Assembly: GCF_020618475.1 (NCBI RefSeq) | Contig: NZ_CP085336.1 | Coordinates: 1,240,001-1,304,000, forward strand | DNA from: Haladaptatus halobius | GTDB taxonomy: Archaea; Halobacteriota; Halobacteria; Halobacteriales; Haladaptataceae | Direction of reading: 5' to 3' | Length of the DNA: 64,000 nt | In this document: positions 62,030 through 64,000 of the stretch, piece by piece | How the letters are laid out: every line of letters begins with the position of its first letter | Position numbering within the stretch: the first letter of the stretch is position 1 | Translations under genes and position numbers: made by a program | Notes under the pieces: model-generated | Databases searched by the model: none | What the model was told of the DNA's origin: nothing | The model's input: the letters and a program-made list of their open reading frames with translations, nothing else

Positions 62030-62890
62030 TCAAACTTCGGAACTGGTCGAACCTGTCGGTCTCGGAAGCGCGACGAACGACAGTTTCTCGATGGAAAACG
62101 GGTCATACACTGACTGGTGGCACGGACAGTAGATCTCGTTTTCCGCGTTGAACTTCGCGCTCGTAGGATCAGCTTTGAACAGCGGGACACAACAGAAGTG
62201 CGTACACTTGTCCAAGATGGCAATGAATCCCTCAGCTGTACTGGCCTGTAACCACTGATTGGTTTTCGCGGCCTGTTCGATTCGAGGACTCCGAATGATT
62301 TGGATGGGAATCGTTCCGCTTGCCGGCACATCCTGTGATCGCCAAGTTGCAGAGGCCGGTTTCCCGAGTCCTGACTTGCCAATGCCGTTCCCCCACGTCG
62401 TGTAGTCGGAGAAATCGTCGATGTTTACCTTGTCTCCCTCAGAGACATCCTGCGACTGCCACTCGTATTGTGACGTCGTGTACCGGAAGAAATTGTCCTG
62501 GTCTGCGTCGGGTTCAATGCCAGGATATGTCTGCACGCCGCAATACTGGAACCACTCCGAAGAGTACGTGACACCGCCCAATTTCTGCTCAGCGACAGTG
62601 GTTGTCCGGCCTCCTTTTTGTATTTTCTTCACTTCCGGCCAAACACCTTTCAAATCTCCGTTGTCGTCTATCTCAACGGGAATCTGTGGCATCCCCCGCG
62701 GAGCAGGCCCTGCGACGCTCTCAACTCCATAGTACTGTGTGAGACCACCGCCAGCACCAGTTGGGGCAGTCGCGGTCTTCATCATCGCTGCAGTTCCCGT
62801 CCCGATACCAACTAACGCTGCGCTTCCGACCACACCCTTCACGAAGCGACGGCGTGACGAACTCTCTGGATATTTATCTGCAGAAGACAT
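62030..62890 (-). CDS. Tat-exported Rieske iron-sulfur protein
   Basis: The 286-residue protein has a twin-arginine signal (SSRRRFVKGVVGSAALVGIG) that may stay as a membrane anchor. The C-terminal Rieske domain has CTHFCCVP and YCPCHQSVYDPF near 225-262, giving two Cys and two His ligands plus a disulfide pair. The haloarchaeal ending LSFVALPRP is present. It would be the Rieske subunit of a cytochrome bc-like or related respiratory complex, facing outside. No cytochrome b gene is nearby in the window. Confidence 0.88.
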   Translation of the reverse strand: MSSADKYPESSSRRRFVKGVVGSAALVGIGTGTAAMMKTATAPTGAGGGLTQYYGVESVAGPAPRGMPQIPVEIDDNGDLKGVWPEVKKIQKGGRTTTVAEQKLGGVTYSSEWFQYCGVQTYPGIEPDADQDNFFRYTTSQYEWQSQDVSEGDKVNIDDFSDYTTWGNGIGKSGLGKPASATWRSQDVPASGTIPIQIIRSPRIEQAAKTNQWLQASTAEGFIAILDKCTHFCCVPLFKADPTSAKFNAENEIYCPCHQSVYDPFSIEKLSFVALPRPTGSTSSEV

Positions 62891-62994
62891 GGTAGTTCAC
62901 TCTGTACTTACGTCTATCACAGCTAATCTGTTGTGACCAGTTCATCAAAATTGCTCGCTGAAAGTAGACCGAGAGGGTTGGCTGTCGCCAAGTG

Positions 62995-64000
62995 TTAGTT
63001 CTCAAACGTTGGTGTTGTCCGTTCTGGAAACTCGTATCCGTCAGCTTGTTCCGTCGCCTCGTACATCCACAATGCCCCGTGAGACGTCTCTGCCTTATCA
63101 TAGATCTTCGTCTCGTCCATCGTGATGAGTTTGTACTTCGTCCCGTCATCATACGGAACCGGAACGACCGATGGATGCGGAGCTTCATCATTCGTGTCCA
63201 CTTCCAAGTCGAAACCCGTCCGATTCGTCGAGACCGTCGGGTAGTCACAACTCACCATCTGACCTGACATCGTGGGGTCAGCGTACAATACCTTGTACTC
63301 ACCGTTGACCCTAACAATCCGGCCACCCTCGATCTGATTCGTCGAATCGTGATATGAATCGAGTACCGTCCACCCACTAGTCAACGAGTCATCGGTCGTC
63401 TCGGCGATTGACACCTCGTCGATTCCACCGGAATTAAAGACCGCACGCCATTTCCCGGCATCTTCGTCATAGATGCCGTTGAAATCGTGGTAGCCCCCGT
63501 TCCCCACGGAATTGCTCCGCGGCAGGTTTGAGTCGACAGCTTCCAAGTAATGTGTCCCACTGAGGATATTTTCTTCCGTATGCGTCACCCAAATCCGCTG
63601 GAAGCTGTCATCTTGTTTCGGGTCGTTCGGGCCGTTTCCGAATCCGCTCCACATTATCGTGAAGTCGTCGTTCTTATCGTCATAAATGACGTGTGACGCG
63701 ACGTAATTCGAGATATAGTCAGTCTTGGCTTCCGCGAAGAGAACAGATTTCATTTCGATTTTGAACGTCTCAAGATCGATGGTTGCTATCGATTGGAATC
63801 CTCGATGGTTAATCGCCCCTGGTGTGAGCGCACAGTAGAGCTTATCATCCTTGATGAGTGGCGCTCCGTCCTTGTAGGTGACCGGAACCGGGCCACGGAC
63901 TCCGATTTGGTACGAATAGAACAACTCGAAATCACTGAGCGTGACGCTTTCACCACCGCCACACGCCGTATGGACGTACGGGTTGAAACTCTCCCATGTC
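62995..64000 (-). CDS. secreted beta-propeller glycosidase-like protein, 5' part beyond window edge
   Basis: The frame is open through the right edge; about 335 residues are visible. The first visible part (NPYVHTACGGGESVTLSDFE) looks like the end of a LamG-like domain; the rest is beta-rich with repeated DDKxDDFTIMWSGFG, YHDFNGIYDEDAGKWRAVFN and GGRIVRVNGEYKVLYADPTM, as in five-bladed propeller glycosidase-fold proteins. Cysteine is rare and acidity high. It is probably extracellular; catalytic residues cannot be assigned. Confidence 0.6.
   Translation of the reverse strand, partial: TWESFNPYVHTACGGGESVTLSDFELFYSYQIGVRGPVPVTYKDGAPLIKDDKLYCALTPGAINHRGFQSIATIDLETFKIEMKSVLFAEAKTDYISNYVASHVIYDDKNDDFTIMWSGFGNGPNDPKQDDSFQRIWVTHTEENILSGTHYLEAVDSNLPRSNSVGNGGYHDFNGIYDEDAGKWRAVFNSGGIDEVSIAETTDDSLTSGWTVLDSYHDSTNQIEGGRIVRVNGEYKVLYADPTMSGQMVSCDYPTVSTNRTGFDLEVDTNDEAPHPSVVPVPYDDGTKYKLITMDETKIYDKAETSHGALWMYEATEQADGYEFPERTTPTFEN

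Noticed and set aside
62030-62890. Unusual Rieske box (CTHFCC, CPCHQS)
   Set aside because: This variant is, to my knowledge, normal in haloarchaeal Rieske proteins, so it is not a special finding.
1-64000. CRISPR arrays, tRNA or rRNA genes
   Set aside because: No regularly spaced repeats and no cloverleaf or rRNA signature noticed while reading; a dedicated scan was not possible.

Overview
The window comes from a halophilic archaeon (class Halobacteria). The proteins are strongly acidic. Many genes have a TATA box about 25-34 bp before the ATG and no leader, there are twin-arginine signals, and several genes are typical of haloarchaea (DpsA, a CBS-HPF protein, a haloarchaeal Rieske protein, an Hpt-like phosphoribosyltransferase, F420-type luciferase-like flavoproteins). 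A RadA, an ABCE1-like protein, a class II ribonucleotide reductase and many decayed genes sit together, which suggests a megaplasmid or accessory chromosomal region; that is an inference.

Layout. 0-5 kb: a broken HTH/PIN-like pair, dpsA, a tiny gene behind an iron-regulator-like palindrome, a BKACE gene interrupted by TAG, radA, and a solo IS200/IS605-type end. 5-13.5 kb: an amide/amino-acid scavenging block (CapA-like, AbgA-like M20 hydrolase, creatininase-family amidohydrolase, Na+/solute symporter, D-threonine-aldolase-like PLP enzyme, D-aminoacylase). 14.7-29.6 kb: the most interesting part, a complete-looking aerobic route from tryptophan to ring-opened CoA thioesters. Indoleamine 2,3-dioxygenase, a candidate formamidase and kynureninase would give anthranilate; an aminobenzoate-CoA ligase and a fused FAD monooxygenase/old-yellow-enzyme protein of the 2-aminobenzoyl-CoA monooxygenase/reductase type would activate and dearomatise it; RidA, acyl-CoA dehydrogenase, MaoC, SDR and crotonase-family enzymes would finish the job. 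A stand-alone TrpB and a BtrH-like acyltransferase are embedded in the island.

30-51 kb: MOSC protein, Bat-type HTH fragment, two dehydrogenases, a TrkA-type K+ channel, a Tat-exported protein, a GT39-like membrane protein, an arylsulfotransferase-like protein, Hpt, a RimK/RimB-like fusion, a polysaccharide deacetylase, an ATP-grasp enzyme, and a thiolase that has serine at both catalytic cysteine positions and overlaps a thiamine-binding-type gene. 51-64 kb: an F420-type flavoprotein, an ABCE1/Rli1 paralogue that has lost every iron-sulfur cysteine, decayed CBS-HPF and DUF2267 genes, a SnoaL-like protein, a second thiamine-binding-type paralogue, RtcA, a ribonucleotide reductase interrupted by TAG right after its catalytic NPCGE motif, a Rieske protein, and the end of a secreted beta-propeller-like protein.

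Gene decay is frequent. In-frame TAG codons lie inside otherwise conserved frames near 520, 2955 and 60876, and probably in a remnant near 59610. Frameshifts break the genes at 54.7-56.5 kb. No CRISPR array, rRNA or tRNA was recognised by reading.
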